The position numbers and the translations under genes are program-made. A stretch of DNA of 52,689 nucleotides from Oscillospiraceae bacterium (GTDB taxonomy: Bacteria > Bacillota > Clostridia > Oscillospirales > CAG-272), in NCBI GenBank assembly GCA_015064085.1, contig SVSX01000008.1, positions 1-52,689 of the forward strand. Direction: 5' to 3'. Positions 1 through 6,822 of this stretch are shown here, one piece after another. Below the pieces are notes generated by a model that saw only the letters and a list, made by a program, of their open reading frames with translations, made no database searches and was not told the DNA's origin. Every line of letters begins with the position of its first letter. Within the stretch, counting starts at the first letter, position 1.

Positions 1-300
1 AATTTTTCAACTGTAGGACAAAATCTGCGCCATATTATAGTCGGTCTTTCAGCGAGACTTATTCTTGTTCCCGCCGTATTTCTCTTTGTCGCGGCATATG
101 TTTTCGGTTTCAGGGGCGCGGACCTCGCAATACTTATTGCCGTTTTCGCGACTCCCTCGGCGGTGTCATCATTTACTATGGCACAGCAGATGGGAGGCGA
201 CCACGAGCTTGCGGGTCAGCTTGTAATGTTCGGTACTGTTACAAGCGTTCTGACTATCTTTTTATGGATATTCACAGCTATGCAGCTTTCTTTGATATAA
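1..300 (+). CDS. AEC family (auxin efflux carrier-like) transporter, C-terminal fragment
   Basis: This is the last 99 codons of a gene that begins outside the window; frame 1 is open from base 1 to the TAA at 298-300. The product is a string of hydrophobic helices. The segment FATPSAVSSFTMAQQMGGD, followed by a hydrophobic last helix, matches the C-terminal part of AEC/malonate-type permeases, where the conserved proline and the helix break lie between the last membrane segments. Such carriers export or import small organic anions across the cytoplasmic membrane. The substrate cannot be told from the fragment. It may be linked to the sodium-pump decarboxylase subunits that follow on the other strand, since dicarboxylate or malonate transport would fit, but that is only inference. 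The gene ends at the terminator at 328-361. Confidence 0.75.
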   Translation, partial: NFSTVGQNLRHIIVGLSARLILVPAVFLFVAAYVFGFRGADLAILIAVFATPSAVSSFTMAQQMGGDHELAGQLVMFGTVTSVLTIFLWIFTAMQLSLI

Positions 301-327
301 TATGTTCTTATATATGTTTTTATATAG

Positions 328-361
328 AAAAGGCAGTCTCGAACTCGAGACTGCCTTTTTT
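328..361. terminator. Bidirectional intrinsic terminator
   Basis: A perfect 12-bp stem (331-342 with 345-356) is flanked by AAA on the left and a T run on the right, so it can end transcripts from both sides. It separates the convergent transporter gene (+) and decarboxylase gamma-like gene (-). Confidence 0.85.
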
Positions 362-366
362 CGACC

Positions 367-537
367 TTAGTCTTTTTTTATTTTTTTGCTTCTTTTTGAT
401 GCGCTGTTCATAAGATAGATAGAAAGAATTATTACACCTATAACAAGGAAGATGCAAAGCATTCCTTCCCAGACGTAGCTGAGAGAGAAGAGAAAACGAT
501 CAAAGCTGAAGTTATCTATAATTTCATTGAAGTTCAT
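367..537 (-). CDS. OadG-like gamma subunit of a sodium-pumping decarboxylase (56 aa)
   Basis: This short gene encodes 56 residues. It starts with ATG at 537 after a strong GGAAAGGAGAT site and ends with TAA at 367-369. The protein has one membrane helix (about residues 22-43, with the GMLCIFLVIGVIILSI pattern typical of OadG/MmdC-type gamma subunits) and a very basic lysine-rich cytoplasmic tail. Gamma subunits are small single-span proteins that anchor and stabilise the carboxyltransferase alpha subunit on the beta subunit of oxaloacetate, methylmalonyl-CoA or glutaconyl-CoA decarboxylases. It lies 18 bases after the beta-subunit gene on the same strand, surely in one transcript. The tail is much shorter than in classical OadG and there is no Pro/Ala-rich linker. 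Assignment rests on context, size and the helix pattern. Confidence 0.65.
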   Translation of the reverse strand: MNFNEIIDNFSFDRFLFSLSYVWEGMLCIFLVIGVIILSIYLMNSASKRSKKIKKD

Positions 538-555
538 AGCTATATCTCCTTTCCT

Positions 556-1677
556 TTAGCCGATAAAGCCGCCAAAGCCTGCCGCGAAGCTCAGTATCAA
601 GCCACCCGCGATAACAGAGGCGATCTGTCCCGAAACGTTAACGCCGATAGAGTGCATAAGAAGGAAGTTCTGAGGGTCTTCCTTAAGTCCCATTTTGTGG
701 ACAACACGTCCCGACATGGGGAATGCCGAAATACCCGCCGCACCTATCATAGGGTTGATCTTCTTCTTGAGGAAGAGGTTGAGGAACTTTGCGAAAAGAA
801 CTCCGCCCGCGGTATCGAATATGAAGGCGAAGAGACCAAGCGCAAGAATAAGGAGGGTCGCAACGTTCAGAAAATCGTATGCGTACATCTTTGTTGAGAT
901 AGTAATACCGAGGAATATAGTAACAAGATTTGCGAGGACCTTCTGTGCGGTCTCCGAAAGAGAGTCGAGAACGCCGCACTCACGGATAAGGTTACCGAAC
1001 ATAAGGAAACCGACAAGAGCGACCGCTGAGGGAGCAACAAGTCCCGCAATTATCGTGATAATGATGGGGAAGAGTATTCTTGTGCTCTTGGATATTTCCT
1101 TGCCCTCATAAGGCATACGAATGAGTCTCTCTTTTTTTGTTGTGAGAAGCTTGATTATAGGGGGCTGGATTATCGGCACAAGTGCCATATATGAATAGGC
1201 TGCGACAGTGATCGCACCCTTGAAGTTTGAATTAAGTCTTTCTGCAACGACGATCGCCGTAGGACCGTCCGCAGCACCGATTATACCGATAGAAGCGGCA
1301 TCGTTCAGATCAAAGAAGAGAGACGCGAGGCAGAAGGTAAGGAAGATACCGAACTGGGCGGCTGCTCCAAAGATCATCAGCTTGGGGTTGGCAAGTACAG
1401 GACCAAAGTCGATCATTGCGCCGATACCGATGAAAAGTATGAGGGGGAAGAGCTCGTTAGCAATTCCCGCGTCGAAAAGGGTTGTAAGCGGTCCTTCAGG
1501 TCCTATCGCTCCCGAGAGGGGAAGGTTTACCATTATTGTTCCGAATCCAAGGGGCAAAAGAAGAGTAGGCTCCATATCCTTTTTGATCGCGAGGTATATG
1601 AGGAGACCTCCGATACACCACATCACGACAAATCGCCAGTCAAAGTTCTCGACAAGGCTTGTGAAAATTTCTGACAT
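556..1677 (-). CDS. Sodium ion-translocating decarboxylase beta subunit
   Basis: The product (373 aa) is the membrane-embedded beta subunit of a biotin-dependent sodium-pumping decarboxylase. It couples decarboxylation of carboxybiotin to sodium export. Family signatures are GIGAMIDFGP, IIGAADGPTAI (the conserved DGPT loop in the membrane) and the C-terminal GAAGISAFPMSGRVVHKMG segment, with about ten hydrophobic helices. The open frame extends 23 codons further upstream. I choose the ATG at 1677, which has GAAAGGAG just before it and gives the usual family length. Only the gamma-like gene follows. No carboxyltransferase alpha or biotin carrier gene is within reach in this window, so these must lie elsewhere. 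The natural substrate (oxaloacetate, methylmalonyl-CoA, glutaconyl-CoA) cannot be decided from beta alone. Confidence 0.92.
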   Translation of the reverse strand: MSEIFTSLVENFDWRFVVMWCIGGLLIYLAIKKDMEPTLLLPLGFGTIMVNLPLSGAIGPEGPLTTLFDAGIANELFPLILFIGIGAMIDFGPVLANPKLMIFGAAAQFGIFLTFCLASLFFDLNDAASIGIIGAADGPTAIVVAERLNSNFKGAITVAAYSYMALVPIIQPPIIKLLTTKKERLIRMPYEGKEISKSTRILFPIIITIIAGLVAPSAVALVGFLMFGNLIRECGVLDSLSETAQKVLANLVTIFLGITISTKMYAYDFLNVATLLILALGLFAFIFDTAGGVLFAKFLNLFLKKKINPMIGAAGISAFPMSGRVVHKMGLKEDPQNFLLMHSIGVNVSGQIASVIAGGLILSFAAGFGGFIG

Positions 1678-1717
1678 TTTAAATCTCCTTTCAAAACGGT
1701 TACAAAAAAACATACCT

Positions 1718-1748
1718 ATTATACAATATATCTTTGATTTTTTCAATA
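1718..1748 (-). promoter_or_regulatory. Candidate promoter for the decarboxylase beta/gamma genes
   Basis: On the minus strand a perfect TATAAT (1723-1718) is preceded at 19 bases by TTGAAA (1748-1743). The spacer is longer than ideal. It lies 41 bases upstream of the beta-subunit start. Confidence 0.5.
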
Positions 1749-1801
1749 GGAAAATTCAAAAAAGTCAAAATATTTTTCAAAAAAGATTAATCATTATTTA
1801 G

Positions 1802-1830
1802 TTGACAAGCAGGTAAAAATATGGTATAAT
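1802..1830 (+). promoter_or_regulatory. Sigma-A type promoter
   Basis: TTGACA (1802-1807), a 17-base spacer and TATAAT (1825-1830) with a TGG extended -10 form an almost ideal housekeeping promoter. Transcription would start near 1837, giving a leader of about 30 bases before the gene at 1868. Confidence 0.9.
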
Positions 1831-1867
1831 ACCGATGTTAAAATGTTCTTTGGATAGGAGAAAAAAG

Positions 1868-2518
1868 ATGAGTCAGCAAAAAACAAAAATAATAGTGGGA
1901 ATTGCGAGCATTGTGGCGGCGGTTTTGTTCGTTGTACTGCTTGTTGTCGGTATAGTTTACGATGGTAGAACACTTTCCAAGGTGTTACTTATAGTTATTT
2001 CGGTTCTGGTCCTTGCACTTGCGGCAGAGCTTGCGTATCTTTTCTTCCTTTTCGAGGAATCAAAGCCCAACTACTTTTTGTTCAATCCTCAAACTAACCG
2101 TAATATGTCTGTTCAAAAGCTCACCTTTCAGACTATAAACGTTAAGATGAACAGATATCTTGCTCAGTTTGCCTCCTCGGAGGGCAAGATCTGGACAGAG
2201 AGAGTTCTCGACAATCCCTACCTTGATATGGACGAAAATTACAAGCCTCTTGTGGCATACAAGCTGCTCTTTGATCTCGCTGAACGTGATTTTGACGCGG
2301 GTTGGAAGTGCTTTGACCTTGCTTCTGACGAAACAGTTTCCTTTATTGCTTCTGCTATTGAGGCGAATGGTGACAAGGATATGGCAAAGACCCTTGTTCA
2401 GCTTAAGTCCTCAAAGCCCACAAATATGAAACACGTGAGAGATTATCTTGTCGGCAACAGAAAGTATCTTCAGAGCAAGATCTTCAGATATACCGTGGAT
2501 AATATAAATAAGTTTTGA
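1868..2518 (+). CDS. Hypothetical membrane protein, two N-terminal helices
   Basis: I do not recognise the family. The 216-residue product has a short charged start, two membrane helices (about residues 8-28 and 37-61) and a soluble, mostly helical domain of about 150 residues that should face the cytoplasm. The domain carries no motif I can name; features are a phenylalanine-rich stretch after the second helix and the repeated pattern of LA-x-F-A-S / FDLAERDFDAGW helices, which could suggest a small alpha-repeat. I place the start at the ATG at 1868, seven bases after TAGGAG, rather than 11 codons upstream, where there is no ribosome binding site. It has its own strong promoter and terminator, so it is probably monocistronic and well expressed. 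Confidence 0.8.
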   Translation: MSQQKTKIIVGIASIVAAVLFVVLLVVGIVYDGRTLSKVLLIVISVLVLALAAELAYLFFLFEESKPNYFLFNPQTNRNMSVQKLTFQTINVKMNRYLAQFASSEGKIWTERVLDNPYLDMDENYKPLVAYKLLFDLAERDFDAGWKCFDLASDETVSFIASAIEANGDKDMAKTLVQLKSSKPTNMKHVRDYLVGNRKYLQSKIFRYTVDNINKF

Positions 2519-2532
2519 TATTTATTGAATAT

Positions 2533-2575
2533 AAACAATCACTGAGCTGTTTTTTTGGCAAGGTGATTGTTTTTT
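2533..2575 (+). terminator. Intrinsic terminator
   Basis: The 10-bp stem AAACAATCAC (2533-2542) / GTGATTGTTT (2563-2572) is followed by more T residues. The 20-base loop is large. It follows the hypothetical membrane protein gene. Confidence 0.6.
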
Positions 2576-2579
2576 GTGC

Positions 2580-2608
2580 TTGAAAAAAGAGAATATTTGT
2601 GATATAAT
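2580..2608 (+). promoter_or_regulatory. Sigma-A type promoter of the phosphatase-kinase-RRE-peptidase operon
   Basis: TTGAAA (2580-2585), a 17-base spacer and TATAAT (2603-2608) with a TGA extended -10. It sits directly after the terminator and drives the four genes from 2645 to 4763. Confidence 0.85.
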
Positions 2609-2644
2609 GTAATAAGATATCAAAGGAGTGCATAAAACAGCAAA

Positions 2645-3286
2645 ATGACCAGATTTATTCTTATAAGACACGGCGAGAGTGAAGCAAACAGAAACAATAT
2701 TTTTGCGGGACATCTTAACGCGGATCTGCAGAACAAGGGCGTTCGTCAGGCGGAGCTCACAGCAAAATATATCGTAGATAATTATAAAGTTGACAGAGTT
2801 TACGCAAGTGACCTGATCCGCGCATTCAAAACGGGAAAGTGCGTAGCAGATCTTCTCGGAATTGAGGTAATACCTAACAAGGGGCTTCGTGAGATCGAGG
2901 CAGGTGTGTGGGACGGACTCAGATTTGACGAGCTTCCGTATAAGTATCCGAAGGAGTTCGATATCTGGATAAACGACATCGGAAACTCATATTGCCCGGG
3001 CGGAGAGCGCGTTGCGCAGGTTGCGGAGAGATTCATAGGTACTCTTAGGGATATAGCATCCGAGAATGACGGAAAGACAGTGGTTATCGCCACTCACGCA
3101 ACACCGATAAGAACGCTGCAGACATTTATTGAATACGGAGATCTTGCGAAAATGCAGATCGTTCCGTGGGTGTCAAACGCTTCTGTAACCGTTGTCGAAT
3201 ACGAGGACGGACAGTGGAAATGTACCCTTTTAAGCTATGACGAGCATCTTGGTGAGCTGAGGACCGTTCTTCCCGCCAGGATATAG
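2645..3286 (+). CDS. Histidine phosphatase family protein (phosphoglycerate mutase-like)
   Basis: The 213-residue protein is a cytosolic histidine phosphatase of the branch 1 superfamily. The phosphate pocket is visible: LIRHGESE at residues 7-14 (His9 is the phospho-acceptor), Arg59 in SDLIRAFKT, the LREIEAGVWDG segment (acid/base glutamate near 83) and the second histidine, His151, in IATHATPIR. These are the features of phosphatases such as CobC, PhoE and GpmB rather than of true phosphoglycerate mutases. The substrate is unknown. The nearest ribosome binding site (AGGAG, 2624-2628) is about 16 bases from the ATG, which is long and may mean weak translation. The next gene starts seven bases after the stop, so the phosphatase is cotranscribed with an HPr-kinase-like protein, a PqqD-like protein and a peptidase. 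This raises the idea that it reverses a phosphorylation made by the kinase, which is only inference. Confidence 0.9.
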   Translation: MTRFILIRHGESEANRNNIFAGHLNADLQNKGVRQAELTAKYIVDNYKVDRVYASDLIRAFKTGKCVADLLGIEVIPNKGLREIEAGVWDGLRFDELPYKYPKEFDIWINDIGNSYCPGGERVAQVAERFIGTLRDIASENDGKTVVIATHATPIRTLQTFIEYGDLAKMQIVPWVSNASVTVVEYEDGQWKCTLLSYDEHLGELRTVLPARI

Positions 3287-3293
3287 GAGGAAT

Positions 3294-4007
3294 ATGTTTT
3301 TTATAAGGATCGCTGAGCTTAACGTAATGATAAAGAACCGATACGGATACGTTGAGCGGCTTTGCAAAAATTATATGATCGACGGTTGCTCGGAGGAGGA
3401 TGCCGATATCATTGCCTTCGCTACAGATGAGCAGATCGACGCCGAGCTTGAGATAGCCGAAACAAAGGCAAGTCGCGCTTATGCAGAGGGTATTTGTATT
3501 TACAGAAATCTTTGCCGTGAGCTGCCCAAAAAATTTGACGCGTATCTTTTTCACAGCGCACTTATCGAATACGAGGGCAGAGGATATGCCTTTGCGGCAC
3601 AGAGCGGAACGGGAAAATCCACCCATATCGCTATTTGGCAGAAGGTGTTCGGTGATCGGGTAAGGATAATCAACGGAGACAAGCCTATCTTCAGATATAA
3701 GGACGGAAGATTTATTGCCTACGGAACACCTTGGTGCGGAAAAGAAAATTATAACGTTAACGATTCTGTTGAGCTCTCGGCTATTTGCTTTCTCGAGAGG
3801 GCAAAAGAGAACTCAATTAAGAGAATATCGCCTCAGGACGCGCTGATGCGCCTCTTTCATCAGCTTCTCGCACCCGAGGATCTTGAAACGGTCGACACGC
3901 TTTTTCCGCTTCTTGATAAGACCCTCACCTCTGTTCCTTGCTATCTGCTTGGCTGTAATATGGATGATGAGGCGGCAACCGTTGCCTATAACGGAATGAA
4001 AAACTGA
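3294..4007 (+). CDS. HPr kinase-like P-loop protein (HprK-type peptide kinase candidate)
   Basis: The 237-residue product resembles the C-terminal catalytic domain of HPr kinase/phosphorylase and the HprK-like kinases of lasso peptide clusters (paeninodin type). It is not a normal HprK, because the N-terminal domain and the HPrK signature are missing. Visible elements are the conserved histidine in YLFHSAL (about 87), the Walker A loop SGTGKSTH (104-111), the INGDKP segment (126-131) in the place of the Walker B acidic pair, and GTPWCGKENYN (144-154), typical of the lasso-kinase relatives. The start at 3294 keeps the RIAELNV opening found in this group, although the AGGAGG is only three bases away. 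It is followed after 14 bases by a PqqD-like gene and then a peptidase. Kinase activity and substrate are inferred, not shown. Confidence 0.75.
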   Translation: MFFIRIAELNVMIKNRYGYVERLCKNYMIDGCSEEDADIIAFATDEQIDAELEIAETKASRAYAEGICIYRNLCRELPKKFDAYLFHSALIEYEGRGYAFAAQSGTGKSTHIAIWQKVFGDRVRIINGDKPIFRYKDGRFIAYGTPWCGKENYNVNDSVELSAICFLERAKENSIKRISPQDALMRLFHQLLAPEDLETVDTLFPLLDKTLTSVPCYLLGCNMDDEAATVAYNGMKN

Positions 4008-4021
4008 AATTGGAGATAATT

Positions 4022-4285
4022 ATGAAGATAAAAAAAGGATTTGTGGTAAGAGAGATCGCGGGACAGAGCGTTGTTGTGGCACTTGGCTCGGCAACCAAGG
4101 ATTTTAACGGAATGATCAAGCTCAACGATTCGGGCAGAGTTATCTGGGATATGCTTTCCGAGGGCAAGGCTGCCGAGGATATCGTAAAAAAGCTTATGGA
4201 GATATATGAGATCGACGAGGAGACGGTAAGGCGTGACGTTGAAAAATTTATAAATACACTGCAAGGAGCAAATATCCTTGAATAA
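4022..4285 (+). CDS. PqqD family protein (RiPP recognition element)
   Basis: The 87-residue product matches the PqqD fold, a three-strand, three-helix winged-helix domain that binds the leader peptide of ribosomally made natural products. The typical motif LNDSGRVIWDML is at residues 34-45, followed by the acidic helix EDIVKKLMEIYEID and the end pattern V-x-x-DVEKFINTL. The length is that of a stand-alone PqqD rather than of a domain in a larger enzyme. The ATG at 4022 has TTGGAG six bases upstream. In known systems such small proteins present the precursor to a partner enzyme; here the partners in the same operon are an HprK-like kinase upstream and an S24/S26-type peptidase downstream. No precursor peptide gene or radical SAM enzyme is nearby. 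Confidence 0.88.
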   Translation: MKIKKGFVVREIAGQSVVVALGSATKDFNGMIKLNDSGRVIWDMLSEGKAAEDIVKKLMEIYEIDEETVRRDVEKFINTLQGANILE

Positions 4286-4763
4286 CGATTTTCGATTGGA
4301 TGAGGTGATTGAGGTCATTGAGGAGATACTTTCGTCGGGCGGGGAATTTAAGTTTCAGCCCAAGGGAGTAAGTATGCGCCCTCTTATCGTCGGAGGAAGA
4401 GATTCTGTCGTGCTTAAAAGCTTTGACCCGAACACGGTCAAAAAACACGATATGCTTTTCTACCGCAGGGAAAACGGTCAGTTCGTGCTTCACAGACTTA
4501 TAAAAATAGAAAATGACGGCAGATTCACTATGTGCGGTGATAATCAGCTTAAGCTTGAGCGCCGACTTGATAGCTCATTTGTTATCGGAGTTGTTTCGGG
4601 ACTCTACCGAAAAGGAAAAAGCTATGACCTTAGTGGCGTTTCCTATAGGCTTTACAAGACTTTTTGGTGCTTTATGCCTCTGCGACACATTCTGCTTTTT
4701 CCAAGAAGGTGCTTCAGATCTCTCAAAAGAATCTTGATAAAAAGGAAAAAAACTGTTGACTAA
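4278..4763 (+). CDS. S24/S26 family peptidase (signal peptidase-like)
   Basis: The 161-residue protein belongs to the signal-peptidase/LexA-like serine peptidases. GVSMRPLI (30-37) holds the nucleophile Ser32, VLHRLI (70-75) holds His72, and CGDN (86-89) corresponds to the last conserved box. A histidine instead of a lysine makes it resemble the Ser-His type (SipW/ER type) rather than LepB. No N-terminal membrane helix is present; a hydrophobic patch near 125-140 and a very basic tail could touch the membrane. Translation begins with TTG at 4278, nine bases after AAGGAG and overlapping the PqqD stop by eight bases, which implies translational coupling. Such peptidases commonly accompany HprK-like and PqqD genes in peptide-modification loci, where they may cut a leader. 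This is inference. Confidence 0.85.
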   Translation: MNNDFRLDEVIEVIEEILSSGGEFKFQPKGVSMRPLIVGGRDSVVLKSFDPNTVKKHDMLFYRRENGQFVLHRLIKIENDGRFTMCGDNQLKLERRLDSSFVIGVVSGLYRKGKSYDLSGVSYRLYKTFWCFMPLRHILLFPRRCFRSLKRILIKRKKTVD

Positions 4764-4784
4764 TATTGCAGTTTATGATATAAT
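4756..4784 (+). promoter_or_regulatory. Promoter of the pyrimidine operon
   Basis: TTGACT (4756-4761), a 17-base spacer and TATAAT (4779-4784) with a TGA extended -10. The -35 overlaps the stop codon of the peptidase gene. The transcribed leader before pyrC is only about 35 bases and contains no hairpin pair or PyrR-binding loop. Confidence 0.88.
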
Positions 4785-4824
4785 ACTCAAGATAACTAAA
4801 AATACATAAGAAAGGCAAGAGATA

Positions 4825-6072
4825 ATGATGAAGGTATTTTTAAAGAATGCTAAAATGTTTCAGGACGGAAGATTCGTTACCTCCGATTTTTCCGTGATCG
4901 ACGGTGTTCTTTCTTCTGTTGATACAGCTGATAAGGCTAATTATCCGAATTTTTCGGTATATGAAAACTGTTATATTTTTCCCGGCTTTTGCGATGTGCA
5001 TGTTCATTTTCGTGAGCCGGGATTTTCTTATAAGGAAACGGTGAAGTCGGGCTCGATGGCAGCCGCGAGAGGTGGATATACCTCGGTATGCACAATGCCT
5101 AATCTTAATCCTGTTCCCGATTCTAAAGAGAATCTCGATATCCAGCTCGATATCATAAAAAAAGACGCTGTGATAAACGTGCATCCCTATGGGGCGATAA
5201 CTGTTGGAGAGAAGGGCGAGAAGCTTTCCGATATGGAAGCTATGGCAGATGAGGTCGTTGGCTTCTCGGACGACGGACGCGGCGTACAGAGTGAGGCTCT
5301 TATGCTTGAGGCTATGATCAAAGCAAAGGAGCTTGGAAAGCCTATTGTCGCTCACTGCGAGGATAATTCACTCCTTCGCGGAGGATATATTCACGACGGC
5401 GAGTATGCCGCGAGGAATTCTCACGCGGGAATTTGTTCCGAGAGCGAATGGGGGCCTATCGCGCGTGATATAGAGCTTATTAAAAGATCGGGCTGCGCTT
5501 ATCACGTATGCCATATATCAACAAAGGAAAGCGTTGATATCATAAGACGCGCCAAAGCTGAGGGTGTGGATATTACCTGCGAAACAGGACCTCATTACCT
5601 CACTATGAACGATATGCAGCTCAAGGACGAGGGCAGGTTCAAGATGAACCCGCCGATACGCTCCGAGGAGGACAGACGTGCGCTTGTTGAAGGTCTTATC
5701 GACGGTACGATCGATATGGTAGCGACCGACCACGCGCCTCATTCCGCAGAGGAGAAATCAAAGGGACTCAAGGGCAGTCTTATGGGTGTGGTTGGTATTG
5801 AGACCGCCTTTCCGATACTTTACACCGAGCTCGTAAAAACGGGTATCATAACCCTCGAGAAGCTTGTTGAGGTGCTCTCGATCAATGCGAGAAAGCGATT
5901 TGGACTCAAGGAGGACGTCGGCTATACCGTCTGGAAGCTTGACGAAAAATATGTGGTCGATCCCGAGGATTTTCTTTCCATGGGCAGAAGCACACCCTTT
6001 GAGGGAAAAGAGGTCTACGGAAAAAATATAATGACTCTTCTTTCGGGAAAAATTGCGTATGAAAATATATAG
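4825..6072 (+). CDS. pyrC: Dihydroorotase
   Basis: The 415-residue cytosolic zinc enzyme closes carbamoyl aspartate to dihydroorotate, the third step of pyrimidine synthesis. It is a class I (PyrC of Gram-positive type) dihydroorotase: DVHVHFREPG at residues 57-66 gives metal ligands His59 and His61 and substrate Arg63. The SDDGRGVQ, HCED, CHIST and ATDHAPHS motifs provide the remaining ligands and the catalytic aspartate. Two adjacent ATG codons (4825 and 4828) share one ribosome binding site. It is the first gene of pyrC-K-D-F-E-B-I and follows its own promoter at 4756-4784. The C-terminus is complete, with no carbamoyltransferase fusion. Confidence 0.96.
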   Translation: MMKVFLKNAKMFQDGRFVTSDFSVIDGVLSSVDTADKANYPNFSVYENCYIFPGFCDVHVHFREPGFSYKETVKSGSMAAARGGYTSVCTMPNLNPVPDSKENLDIQLDIIKKDAVINVHPYGAITVGEKGEKLSDMEAMADEVVGFSDDGRGVQSEALMLEAMIKAKELGKPIVAHCEDNSLLRGGYIHDGEYAARNSHAGICSESEWGPIARDIELIKRSGCAYHVCHISTKESVDIIRRAKAEGVDITCETGPHYLTMNDMQLKDEGRFKMNPPIRSEEDRRALVEGLIDGTIDMVATDHAPHSAEEKSKGLKGSLMGVVGIETAFPILYTELVKTGIITLEKLVEVLSINARKRFGLKEDVGYTVWKLDEKYVVDPEDFLSMGRSTPFEGKEVYGKNIMTLLSGKIAYENI

Positions 6073-6084
6073 GAGGACCTTAAT

Positions 6085-6822
6085 ATGGAACAGAGAGTAC
6101 TTAAAGTAAATGAAAATATTCAGCTGACAGATAGCATTTATAAAATGATCCTTTGCGGCGACGTTTCGGCAATAAAGAATTCGGGTGAATTTATCAATAT
6201 CGAGATTCCCGAGCTCTTTCTCCGCCGCCCCATATCTGTCTGCGATTTTGATGAAAAAAGCGTGACAATCATATATAAGGTGGTAGGAAAGGGAACGGAA
6301 AAGCTGGCTGAGGCTAAGGTCGGAGATAGCTTTGACGTTCTGCTCGGACTCGGAAACGGATATAACACCGCGACAACCAAGGTGGGAGACAGAGTTCTGC
6401 TTCTTGGTGGCGGCGTTGGCGTTCCCCCTCTCTATAATCTTGCGAAAAGACTTATCGGCGAAGGCAAGGCAGTGACGGTCGTTCTCGGCTTCAATACCGC
6501 ATCTGAGATCTTTTACGAGAAGGAATTTGCGGCACTGGGAGCTGAGGTCAGAGTGACAACGGTTGACGGCTCGTACGGTATTAAGGGCTTTGTTACCGAC
6601 GCGATCTCAGACGTTGATTACGCTTATTTCTACACCTGCGGTCCTGAGCCTATGCTGAAGGCTGTATATAGATCCACTAAAACCGAGGGACAGTTCAGCT
6701 TTGAGTCGAGAATGGGATGCGGATTCGGCGCTTGTATGGGCTGTAGCTGCAAGACCAACTTTGGCAATAAGAGAATATGCAAGGACGGACCTGTATTTTT
6801 AAAGGAGGAGATCTTATGGTAA
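6085..6822 (+). CDS. pyrK: Dihydroorotate dehydrogenase B electron transfer subunit
   Basis: PyrK (245 aa) carries FAD and a [2Fe-2S] cluster and passes electrons from the PyrD-B subunit to NAD. The FAD-binding RRPIS motif is at residues 48-52, the glycine-rich nucleotide loop LGGGVGVPP at 107-115, and the cluster cysteines are Cys212, Cys217, Cys220 and Cys232 in the GCGFGACMGC...C pattern of the family. The gene overlaps pyrD by seven bases (ATG of pyrD inside the last codons), typical of subunits made in fixed ratio. The pair shows that this organism uses the NAD-dependent class 1B enzyme, as expected for an anaerobic Firmicute. Confidence 0.95.
   Translation: MEQRVLKVNENIQLTDSIYKMILCGDVSAIKNSGEFINIEIPELFLRRPISVCDFDEKSVTIIYKVVGKGTEKLAEAKVGDSFDVLLGLGNGYNTATTKVGDRVLLLGGGVGVPPLYNLAKRLIGEGKAVTVVLGFNTASEIFYEKEFAALGAEVRVTTVDGSYGIKGFVTDAISDVDYAYFYTCGPEPMLKAVYRSTKTEGQFSFESRMGCGFGACMGCSCKTNFGNKRICKDGPVFLKEEILW

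Noticed and set aside
4785-4824. PyrR-type attenuator or other leader before pyrC
   Set aside because: The leader is too short and holds no inverted repeat or terminator.
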